64,000 nt of DNA from Avena insularis (Eukaryota > Streptophyta > Magnoliopsida > Poales > Poaceae), in the NCBI GenBank assembly GCA_023614405.1, contig CM042691.1, positions 174,192,927 through 174,256,926 of the forward strand, given 5' to 3'. Positions 11,570 through 21,673 of this stretch are shown here, piece after piece. The first letter of the stretch is position 1, and each line of letters starts with the position of its first letter. A program made the translations under genes and the position numbers. The notes below the pieces were generated by a model, which did not search any database, was not told the origin of the DNA, and saw only the letters and a list, made by a program, of their open reading frames with translations.

Positions 11570-12276
11570 GGGGGAGTGCGATGGGGCAGGGGAACGAACA
11601 GAGTTGCCCGATTTCGTCGGGGGTTGAATCGGGGCCGAGGCGTGTTCTGGAGGAACTCCAGGCGCGAGGAAGGGGACGATGGGGTGGGATCCACATGTCA
11701 GAGAGAGAGGGGTGGGAGGCGAAGCGGGTAGGCGGGCTGGGGTTAGGTGGGCCGCGCGGGTTAGGGTAGGTTTTAGTTTTGTTTTTTTGTTGTTCTTTTT
11801 ATTCTTTTGTATTTTCTGTTTTCTTTAATATCTTTTTATTAGATAGTCCAAATGAGATGATTTTTGTTTCTAAAGTTTTCTAAAATCGAATAGATCATTG
11901 TAGGATCATATTTGTAATCTTTTTACTAGTTTGTAAGTAGTGGATTTATAAATCCTTGTATATTTTATTTTATTCACATCTTTATTTGTTTGTACATATT
12001 TCATAACTTTTTCATAATAGTTTCAAATGAGCTCAAACCTTTTTGTAGATTTTTCTAAAATTCATAATATGAATATGGACTACTAGGGATACATAATCCT
12101 GTCCATTCAAATATTCAAACATAGGTTTTTGAAACAAGACCTAATAGATGCATAGAAGGGTTTTTCAAATAGGGTTCTTCACAAATGGTTTTGAAATCGA
12201 TATTTTTGCAAGATGCTATGATGCAATGCACATGAGACCTTTGAACCTTTCCCATTTTAAAATCTGGGATGTTACA

Positions 12277-12519
12277 GACTAACCCCCTTAAGATGAATCT
12301 TGTCCTCGAGATTCAAGATGGCTAGCAAATAGATTCTAGTGGAGTTCTCAGGATCCTTAATCTAGCTTCCAAAATAGCTTCACCTTACGGTGGGTACATT
12401 TATCAAGCTAACCCCCTTAAGAGAACTGAACTTGGCATCTCCAAACATCTAAGACTCAATTGTGGCATCTTGTACTAGCTATCAATTTCTTCTCCAATGA
12501 GTTCACTTTAACAGATTTT
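12277..12519 (-). other. 3' untranslated end and polypurine tract of element B
   Basis: On the minus strand the run TTAAGGGGGTTAG lies next to the LTR start at 12276, with ctcgaggacaag just upstream, as in many plant gypsy elements. The remaining ~220 bases show no frame and are what is left between gag and the 3' LTR after loss of pol. Confidence 0.7.
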
Positions 12520-13602
12520 CTAAGTAACTCCATATGTGACTAATCTCATCCATGAATGCCTTATATGAACGAATGTGATGCACCAGTATTGAAAAGGTAC
12601 GAGTGTGATGCATAAATTTGTTAGAATCTTACCAGTCACAGAGCATGTTTTATTAAGTCCTCTCTTCATGTTCATGTGGTTCACAGTTGCCTTCTCAGTT
12701 GAGTTTGCCTTGGTTCCATCTTCTGGACAACTGTAGGCATAGTGTCCCAACTTCCTGCACTTGTAGCATTCCACATTACTGAGATCTTTATTTCCATTAT
12801 GCTGATGGCCATTGCTACCTTTGTTGTGGCCGTTACCGTTATGGCCATTAGCTCCGTTGTTGTGGTCATCAGAATTGTCATTGCCATCAAGGAAGGTACG
12901 TTTATGATATGATCCTGAGTTGTGATTGCCATTGTGCTTCCTCTTGCGGCGTTCCACTTGCTTGTGCTTTCCTTCCAGGATCCGAGCCTTATCCATCAGC
13001 TCCTGAAATGTTGGGCAATAAACCACTAACAGTTGCACCGAGAGCTCATCACTGAGACCATCCAGAAATCTCTCTCTCCTCTTGGAGTCAGTGTCAACGT
13101 CTTCAGGTGCATAGCGTGACAAATTATTAAACTCCTCTATGTATTCTGCCACTGTACAGTTGGTTTGGCGCAAGTTGCAAAACTCCTTCCTCTTCAGGCT
13201 GAGGACCCCTGAAGAAACATGATTGGTCTTGAATCCATCTTCAAACATGGCCCAAGTAACAATGTCCAGCGGGTGGGTGATTTGGAAAGTATCCCACCAA
13301 GAAGCAAAGTCCCTCCAAAGAGGTGAGCAGCAAATCTCACCTTCTCGCATCAAGGCATCCAATACCACTAAATCTTTGTTCACCGAGCGCAACCAGTCAA
13401 GAGCAATTATAGGTTCAGGTGCAGTGGAGAACTTAGCTGGCCTAAGTTTCAGAAACCTAGTGAGAGCATCCTCCTAGGGCTGGTTCCCGTTGTTGTTGTT
13501 GTTATTGTTCTGGGCAGCCATGAATTGTGTCATCACCTGGGCTAGCTGTGTCTATGTTGCTATCAGTTGCTCCATCTCGGTGGGTTGACGGCGAGGCGGC
13601 AT
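12520..13602 (-). pseudogene. gag: Element B gag
   Basis: Minus-strand Gag from the ATG at 13602 (MPPRRQP…). Two in-frame TAG codons lie early, near 13552 and 13474; the open part runs 13392-12520. Features include an Asn-run near the start, the capsid helices with YIEEFNNLSRYAPEDVD and RRERFLDGL, an Asn/His/Gly-rich linker, and a CCHC zinc knuckle CYKCRKLGHYAYSC for RNA packaging. After the knuckle the frame continues about 65 residues without recognisable protease, so pol was deleted just downstream. The motif style matches element A's Gag (Tekay-type), so A-like elements are plausible helpers. The last residues before the stop probably derive from the deletion junction. Confidence 0.85.
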
Positions 13603-14498
13603 CTGTTTGGGACAGCATAGATAAGTTATAGATAGAAGGGGCTAGAGAAAGTAGTACTACCCATAACTATATGAAGCAATCAGTGACACAAACAAGCAAA
13701 CCGTCATAAGCAATCAACACACAAGCAACCACTTGCATACCAATATTACAGGGGTCTAATATTAGCAGTATATAACCACAAAATAGTTTGAATAGGTTGG
13801 GAACAATACTAGAGCAAAACAAAGCAACATATAAGCAATACACAAAATCTGTCAAAATGGTACAGCATGTTTCACGAATTTTTTTGACCGACTTAAACAC
13901 GTCAGGAATTTTAGCCAATTGTTGTGCATGTACTACAGGTAATTACGCTCCAGATCCTATTTTTTAGATTTTTTTGAGTTACCAATAAAATATGAAAAAT
14001 AGCGCGGTACAACAGGTCAGGCAGAAAACTGCAGCAGTAATCTCACTCAAATTACACTATTAAAATAATTTTAAAACCACGCGAAAACTCCAGCAACTTT
14101 AGAGTTTCAAAATAACAGATCCTAAACAAGGCATCACACGATATGGTTTAGTACAAACAAGCAAGCAACCTATATTGTCATACCACATAAGTTGGTAAGA
14201 TCAATATGCTAACACGATAGCGATGATCTCCTAAAGAGATAAAACATGGTGGTCTAATCCTAAACAAACTTGATGAGACATTCCTTTCTGTCATTCTATT
14301 TCTTATTCTACTTGTAAGACAACTCTCATATAGGTACCAAATGAATGGACAATTACAAATTTTGAACAAGAAGAGGTTCTAGAAAAGATAGACAAGGAAT
14401 ATAAGAACTCTAATAAGTAGAAAATATGATAGTTCTCCTAATAGAGGTCTCCTATTTCTAATCCAGTTCTAAGGTCACGAACCTACAGTCAACGCAAT
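13603..14498 (-). other. 5' untranslated leader of element B
   Basis: About 900 bases between the primer site and gag on the minus strand. It has no extra ORF comparable to that of element A: short frames at 13667-13918 and 14178-14369 show no recognisable features. AT-rich. Confidence 0.6.
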
Positions 14499-14510
14499 GC
14501 TCTGATACCA
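14499..14510 (-). other. Primer binding site of element B (initiator-Met tRNA)
   Basis: Minus-strand TGGTATCAGAGC, two bases after the LTR end at 14513. It fixes the element's orientation. Confidence 0.92.
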
Positions 14511-14512
14511 TC

Positions 14513-17500
14513 TGAAGTGATCCAACCCGTTAAGAATTGGATCCTGTGTTTATAGTGCTAGTCCCTTGGATCGATTAGCTAGCACACACAGTTTCGATGA
14601 ATAAAAGAGTATCAATGCGTCACATTATTACAACGATTGATCCAAGAAAATAAATATTACAAGTTTCTTCGCTCACAGCTAGATCAAATATCATAGTTCA
14701 ATAAATAAACAATAGATAAAGGCTCCATCACGCCACAGGCAACTCGCTGAGTGGAGATTCGCAAACCTAAACGATAACCTTACTTGTCGTCGAAATTACC
14801 TGCAACATGAAAAGTTGCAGCCACGAATGGTCAATACATTTGAATTGTATTGGCAAGATGTCACTGTTATGTGGACACAATTGGCAACCTGTCATATACA
14901 TGCACACTTTGGCTAGTGGAGTTTAGGTTATTTGCATAAAGCAGCATTTTCTCCTACATTTTAAATAAAGTTTTAGTTCTTCAAAATAACTAAGAACAAC
15001 TCGAGTCACTCGAGAGCTCCTAAATCTATGGACACATTGATTCACTCAAGTGCTCCTATAACCCATTAAGTTCATCCGTCAAGTTTTATTAGAGAAATTG
15101 GAATGAATGAGACTTTTCAACTGCGTCAAGAGAAGTTACTCATAATTGTCCATTACCGGGGACACGGCTAAGTACTTAGTTCATAAACCATCTGCAGAGG
15201 CTAGTACACTTTACCCACAAGACCCGATCAACCCCTTTTGAGAGAAGACCAGGACGAGACCTTTGTGAAACAGAATCATGAGTCTAACTCTGGACCGTAC
15301 CATCCTATCAACACCTACATCTGCTAGTCACGGTAGGACATGATCCCATAACTTACTCGGTCAAGTCAGAGCCCATATGACATGTGGTTGTACATGGAAG
15401 TTACTAATCAAGACCGTCTATTATCCCTCTGAAGCCTGGGTGGCAATCCCCACCAAAATCCACACTCGATGACCCAATCAATGCCATTTCACCCAGGTGA
15501 TTCATTGATTAAGTGGTTTTCATTTAAGCAAAACATAATCCTTCTCATACACATATGTATCATGAAAACCACCCACGCAACTAATAGCATGGCTAAGCAT
15601 CTACAATACGATGGCTATCAAGGAATCAACTGGGGTCTATGACAATTCTATTGGGTACTCACACCATAGCATAGCCTATATAATATAAAACATTTTCTTC
15701 AATGCAAGCTACTAAAAACTAAATGCATAATAAAACAATAGGAGATTCATGATAGTGACACTTGCCTCAGTTGTAGTAATCGTTCACACAGTCGTCGCAA
15801 TCTCAATAATCGCACTCCAGGCAATCTATCACGCAAAACAATAATTGCAAGCAATCATGCAGTATCACAACACAACAAAACAGTATGTATGCATTTTAGA
15901 AAAGAAAACATGATCAAAAGCATTTCATAGGCATTTTATATTAAACAAATAGGCTTTAAATAAGCACTAATGAATTATGAATACTTTCAGTACAGAAAGG
16001 TTTCATAAAATTATGAGAACCATTCTACTGGATAGGTAATGTTCATAGCTTTCATTTGCCACTGGTTTCACCCTAAAATAATTTATAGATTAAAAGTTAT
16101 AGCCAAAATACTCATTTAAGTGATTTAATCATAGCAAATTATTTTGTACTGTAGAAAAATCGACCAATGAAATAGTTATGTAGATTACAATTTTCTGAAT
16201 CCATAGACACCAAATTTGCCAATTTTGGAGTTTTGGATATTTTCCTATGAATTATTTACCATTAAAGAGATTTAAATAATACAGAAAATATACATTGGTC
16301 AAATTACGAATTTTATTGCATGATAAAATTGTACACATTATTCTGAATCCAGGGATATATAATATGTAATTTTCTGACCAATATTCAATTTTATATGAAT
16401 TCTACAATGTTGCACAAATTTCTGTCTTATTTAATATTTTATTACACGGTCAGCAGACCGGCTTGCCACGCGGCCTGTTGTGACTAGCTGGGCGCGCTGA
16501 CGAGGCGAAGGCCAAGTGGCGGCACACTAGTGGCCAATACCTCTTCGCTGATATGTTCTGATCCGGCGCGTCTAGAGGCGATCGGACGGCTAGGAAGCCA
16601 AGCTTCCACCTCCTCACCGGCGACGATGAAGGAGGCAGTGGTGGCGGCTCGGACGAAGATGGTGGCGGCGCTCCCGGCGGTCTCCAACGTCGGCGACGTG
16701 GTCCACGTGAAGCTGGCAAGGATGATGAGGTCCCTGGTGGCCACTATGTGGTCCTTCTCTTTCCCAGGCGACGGCAGACGGCAACTGGAGTTTCTCGGCT
16801 CCGTTCGAGCTCCGGTGGTCTTGGATGGGTCCTATGGCGATCTGCGGAAGGGGAAAAAGAGGTGAGGCGACGGAGTTGATCAAGTGGAGAAGATCCAGAG
16901 GGATAGGAGGGTGAGGGGTGCTCCAGAACCTCGGTTCCAAGATCGATCGGTGGAGGCCGACGGCAACGAGATCGCGAGCTCGCGATTTGGCAGCTAGGGT
17001 TCGGTATAAGCCAAAAATACTGCACGAGGTGGAGGAGAGGGGTTTAAATAGTAGGGGGGGAGTGCGATAGGGCAGGGGAACGAACAGAGTTGCCCGATTT
17101 CGTCGGGGGTTAAATCGGGGCCGAGGCGTGTTCTGGAGGAACTCCAGGCGCGAGGAAGGGGACGATGGGGTGGGATCCACGCGTCAGAGAGAGAGGGAGA
17201 GGCGGTTGCTGTCAAGGATTGGGCTGACTTTCAGCGTTCTATGCTACTTGTGAGGGGTGGGGCAATGCGGTAGTTAGGCGGGCTAGGGTTAGGTGGGCCG
17301 CGCGGGTTAGGGTAGGTTTTAGTTTCGTTTTTTTTTGTTCTTTTTATTCTTTTGTATCTTCTGTTTTCTTTAATATCTTTTTATCAGATAGTCCAAATGA
17401 GATGATTTTTGTTTCTAAAATTTTCTAAAATCGAATAGATCATTGTAGGATCATATTTGTAATCTTTTTACTAGTTTGTAAGTAGTGGATTTATAAATCC

Positions 17501-17826
17501 TTGTATATTTTATTTTATTTTATTCACATCTTTATTTGTTTGTACATATTCCATAACTTTTTCATAATAGTTTCAAATGATCTTAAACCTGTTTGTAGAT
17601 TTTTCTAAAATTCATAATATGAATATGGACTACTAGGGATACATAATCCTGTCCATTCAAAATATTCAAACATAGGTTTTTGAAACAAGACCTAATATAT
17701 GCATAGAAGGTTTTTCAAATAGGGTTCTTCACAAATGGTTTTGAAATCGAGATTTTTGCAAGATGTTATGATGCAATGCACATGAGACCTATGAATCTTT
17801 CCCATTTTAAAATCTAGGATGTTACA
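14513..17826 (-). repeat. 5' LTR of element B
   Basis: 3314-bp LTR reading TGTAACATCC on the minus strand from 17826 to …GATCACTTCA at 14513. It carries a minus-strand TATA-like box TATTTAAAC at 17042-17051 and a GC-rich leader (16450-17040) in which frames such as 16614-17180 are spurious. A small hairpin, tgcaac/gttgca, lies at 14801-14819. It is next to the catcg target duplication (17827-17831). Confidence 0.93.
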
Positions 17827-18300
17827 CATCGCATGATGCATCAACCAGGAACCTACCATACACAAAAGTATCGCCCAAAGCCATCTCAAGGATTTGCCCC
17901 AAGAAACAACAGACCCCCGATGAACCGTCCGACCTATCCCAACTGTGGAAACCCAAGGCCCGGAGGAAAGCACAACAACCCTGGCAACCCCAGCAATTTC
18001 AACCGTGCATCGCCTAAGTTCAACAACAACAATGCCGCCACCAACACCAACACTGCCCCAAGGACTGGAAGAAATGTTGTGCCTGTTGCAGCAAAGGACA
18101 AGTCTCAGGTGACTTGTTATGAATGTGGAACCAAAGGTCACGATTCCAATGAGTGCCCCAAGAAGATTGCCGCTTTTCAATGCAAATGCCCCACCAAAGA
18201 AGCGTCGTGTTTAGCCTGGAAGAAGGTTTGCCCCAGAGAATTCACTCAACCGCAACGGTCGTCTCTTTCTCATGCATGTTGAAGAAGCCCAAGAAGTGCC
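17827..18300 (+). pseudogene. gag: Element A gag, C-terminal part with zinc knuckle
   Basis: Continuation of 2669-3379 after element B; the codon phase is preserved across the catcg duplication. It is Asn/Pro/Arg-rich, then a CCHC knuckle CYECGTKGHDSNEC (18115-18156). The frame is disturbed shortly after the knuckle (near 18175-18280), where the reading shifts to the frame of the protease. This is the nucleocapsid end of Gag. Confidence 0.88.
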
Positions 18301-18823
18301 AGACGTCGTGCTGCGTATGTTTTCTGTTAACTCGGTACTTGCAAGACTGTTGTTTGATTCTGGAGCATCACACTCATTTGTTACTGAAGAATTTGCATGC
18401 ACTAGTAAGATTCAACCCACCAAATTGAAGCATGTTATGATTGTTCAAATACCTGGTTCAACCACCAAAGCTAGACAGATTTGCAAAGCCGTCCCTATCT
18501 GAATCCATGGCATAGATTTTTATGCTAATCTAATAATACTCAGAACTAAAGATTTGGAAGTAGTACTAGGAATGGATTGGATGTCTAAACATAAAGGATT
18601 GATTGACTGTGCCAAGAAAGCCGGAATATCAGTCGAGCATGTATCGGAAACCTTGCCCCGTCAATTCAAGTGCAACAAGAGTATATCCCAACCAACCATT
18701 GACCAAGTTCGGATAGTCTATGAATACCCTGATGTATTTCTAGATGTTTTGCTCGTTATGCCCCCAGATCGAGATATCGAGTTTATCATTGAACTAATAC
18801 CTGGAATCGGACCCATAGCCTAG
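18272..18823 (+). pseudogene. Element A retroviral-type aspartic protease region
   Basis: The active-site block LLFDSGASHSF (D codon at 18356) and the later VVLGMDWM segment (about 18559) mark a gypsy protease. TGA at 18500-18502 and TAG at 18821-18823 interrupt it. The segment after it (DQVRIVYEYPDVF) is the usual linker to reverse transcriptase. It is fused to gag-pol in intact relatives. Confidence 0.88.
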
Positions 18824-20052
18824 AGACCATATAGTATGAACCCGTCTGAACTAGTGGAACTGAAGAAGCAACTGGATGCCATGCTGGAAATTGGATTGAT
18901 TCAACCAAGTGCGTCGCCATGGAGATCACCTGTTTTATTTATGGATAAGAAAGATGGAGGTAACCGTATGTGTACGGATTATTGAAAGTTGAATGACGTC
19001 ACCATCAAGAACAAGTACCCGTTGCCAAAGATAGAAGATCTGTTTGACCAGTTGACTGGTGCCAAAGTGTTTTCTAAGATTGATCTAAGAACTGGTTATC
19101 ACCAACTCAAGATTCGTGCAAAGGATATTCCAAATACTACCTTTACCACGAGATATGGATTGTACGAGTACACTATCATGTCTTTTGGATTAACCAATGC
19201 CCCCGCTTATTTCATGAACCTCATGAATAAGATTTTTATGGACTTCCTGGATAAGTTTGTCGTTGTTTTCATCGATGACATTATGATTTATTCAAAATCA
19301 GAATAAGAACATGAGCTACACCTAAGAACCATCCTTGGAACTCTTAGGGAGCATCAGTTGTATGCCAAGTTTAGCAAACGTGAATTCTGGTTACAGGAGG
19401 TGGGATTCCTCGGACACATTGTATCAGCCGGAGGAATTGCCGTTGACCCTACAAAGGTGAAGGATGTTGAAGATTGGCAAGCCCCAACCACTCAAACCCA
19501 AGTTCGTGCATTTCTCAGATTACGGGATACTACCACAAGTTTGTAGAAGGATTCTCGAGTATCGCGAGACCCATGACCCAATTGCTGAAGAAGGACAAGA
19601 AGTTTGAATGGACGGACAAATGTGAAGCGAGTTTTCAGGAACTCAAGGGAAGATTGATCTCAGCCCCAATCTTGATGATGCCGGATATCACGAAGCCCTT
19701 CGATGTGTATTGCGACGCATCCAAAATCGGTCTCGGATGTGTGTTGATGCAAGAAGGAAAAGTTATATCTTATCTATCCAGACAACTGAAGCAACATGAA
19801 TAGAATTATCCAACCCATGACCTTAAACTAGCAGCCGTAGTTCTAGCCCTGGAGACATGGAGGCATTACCTTATGGGTAATCATTGTGAGATTTATTCGG
19901 ATCACAAGAGCCTGAAGTATATATTCACTCAGAAGGAGCTGAATATGAGGCAGAGAAGATGGATCGAGCTAATCAAGGACTATGATTTGGACATTCACTG
20001 TCACCCTGGTAAAGCCAATGTGGTAGCATATGCCCTTAGCAGATTGTCGTGA
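18824..20052 (+). pseudogene. Element A reverse transcriptase and RNase H
   Basis: RT motifs in order: [24 protein letters not shown] (about 19080), FGLTNAP, and the catalytic box [10 protein letters not shown] (Asp codons at 19274-19279). RNase H follows with [16 protein letters not shown] (about 19700) and [11 protein letters not shown]. Breaks: TGA at about 18982, TAA at 19304-19306, a frameshift near 19510-19530, and TAG at 19801-19803. RNase H ends with the usual ALSRL segment near 20045. Most of the stop codons replace residues that are Gln or Arg in this family. Confidence 0.92.
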
Positions 20053-21606
20053 CGCTTGAACTCCATGATTCTAAAGGAGCAACCAAGTTTGCACAAAGAG
20101 ATGGAAGATTTCAGAATGGAATTAGTAAGTGAAGGATTTTTGGCTAGCATAGAACTTCAACCCACTTTGATCACTCGGATCAAGGAGGCGCAGAAAGGAA
20201 ATGCTAGTATCGACGAAATCAAATGTCATATCGGTACAGGCAAAGTACCCGGATTCACCGAGGATGAAGAAGGAGTTCTATGGTACAAAGGACGTCTTTG
20301 TGTACCAGTAGATTTAGAGTTGAAAGAAATGATTTTGAAAGAAGCTCATGATACCCTTTATTCTATCCACCCCGAAGGAACGGCGATGTAACAGGACCTG
20401 AAGGAGCAATTTTGGTGGCATAAGATGAAGAGAGAAATCAGAAGCTATATCGCCAAGTGTGATATTTGTTAGAGAGTCAAGGCGGGACATCAGAGACCCG
20501 CAGGACTATTGCAACCCTTATAGATTCTGGAATGGAAATGGGATTCAGTTGGAATGGATTTTATCACCGGATTGCCTAGTTCTAGTAGAGGGAATGACTC
20601 TATTTGGGTCATAGTTGACAGATTGTCCAAAGTAGCCCATTTCTTACCAGTCAAGACCACATACCAGAGTTCGAAGCTAGCAGAGTTATACATCGCTAGA
20701 ATCGTCAGTTTGCACGGAGTCCCCAAGAACATCGTATCAGATCGAGGAACCCAGTTTACCTCAAGATTCTGGAAGAAAGTCCAAGAAGGATTAGGAACCC
20801 GACTAGATTTCAGCACAGCGTATCACCCTCAGACTGATGGACAAACAGAGCGAGTAAACCAAATACTCGAAGATATGTTGAGAGCATGTGTGCTAGAATA
20901 TGAGTCTAAATGGGAAGACTGTCTAACTTTCGCAGAATTTTCATACAACAACAGTTATCAAGCTAGTTTGCAAATGGCCCCATTTGATTTCATGTATGTA
21001 AGGAAGTGCCGTACCCCTTTGAATTGGTCGGAAGTAGGAGAGAGTCAGATTTTCGGACCCGACATCCTCCGAGAAGCAGAAGAGAAAGTTCACAAGATTT
21101 GTGAGCCCCTCAAGACCAACCAGTCAAGACAGAAGAGTTACGCCGACAAGAGACGCCGAGACCTCTCTTTCAATATCGGAGATTTTGTGTATCTCAAAGT
21201 GTCGCCTTTGAAGGGAATATAGCGTTTCCAGCTCAAAGGAAAATTAGCCCCCAGATATATCGGACCTTTCAAGATTCTGAACCGTCGAGGAGAAGTATCG
21301 TATCAATTGGAACTGCTGGAAGAAATGTCAGCAGTGCATACTGTGTTCCATATATCGTTACTTCGCAAATGCCTTGAAGTTCCAGAGAATACTGAAGTTT
21401 TCAAGAACATCGATCACCAGACCATAGAGATCAACGATGACCTGGCATATCCCGAAGTACCCATCCGTATTTTGGAGGAAGCTTTCAGGACCACCAGAAC
21501 CCGAAGCATCAAGTTTCTCAAGATTCAATGGAGCAACCACACTGAAGAGAGAAGCTACCTGGGAGCGAGAAGATCACATCAGGACGGAGTTTCCCGATCT
21601 CTTTAA
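20053..21606 (+). pseudogene. Element A integrase with chromodomain-like tail
   Basis: The zinc-binding N-terminal region runs about 20330-20475 (His…His…CDIC), broken by TAA at 20389-20391 and TAG at 20470-20472. The DDE core is long and open (20554-21222): MDFITGLP, the second Asp in VSDRGTQF (about 20740), and Glu in TERVNQILEDM (about 20850). A GPF/Y-like segment APRYIGPFKI follows TAG 21222. The end (PIRILEEAFRTTR…, 21460-21606) resembles the shortened chromodomain-type tail of Tekay elements, with a frameshift near 21560. The chromodomain is thought to direct insertion to heterochromatin. Confidence 0.9.
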
Positions 21607-21654
21607 ATCCTAGGTAATCTTTTTTCTTCCTTTTCAAATCCCGGGACAAGATTT

Positions 21655-21673
21655 TGTTTAAGGAGGGAAGGTT
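21655..21673 (+). other. Polypurine tract of element A
   Basis: AGGAGGGAAGGT at 21661-21672 directly before the LTR start TGTAACATCCC at 21674. Confidence 0.88.

Larger units (their letters stand above)
3380..12276 (-). repeat. 3' LTR of element B, split by element C
   Basis: Two blocks, 3380-5916 and 11570-12276, align with 14513-17826. The right copy has about 70 extra bases near 17200-17270. The blocks contain no gene: the left one is AT-rich up to about 5300, then GC-rich to 5900. A minus-strand TATA-like box (TATTTAAAC) lies at 5899-5908. Frames such as 5261-5836 are antisense or shadow frames of this GC-rich leader region and recur in the other LTR. Confidence 0.92.
3380..17826 (-). 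mobile_element. Element B: gag-only gypsy element inserted in element A's gag
   Basis: Minus-strand LTR element with LTRs TGTAACATCCC…TTCA (read on the minus strand). The 5-bp duplication catcg is perfect: 3375-3379 and 17827-17831. Its 5' LTR is 14513-17826, primer site 14499-14510, gag 13602-12520, purine tract near 12277-12292, and 3' LTR 3380-12276, which is itself split by element C. There is no recognisable pol: only ~240 bases separate the end of the gag frame from the 3' LTR. It is a deletion derivative that would depend on a partner for reverse transcription and integration. Confidence 0.93.

Noticed and set aside
16450..17215. Frames up to 188 residues in the GC-rich part of the B LTR (also 5261-6027)
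   Set aside because: LTR leader sequence; frames differ between the two LTR copies and lack motifs.
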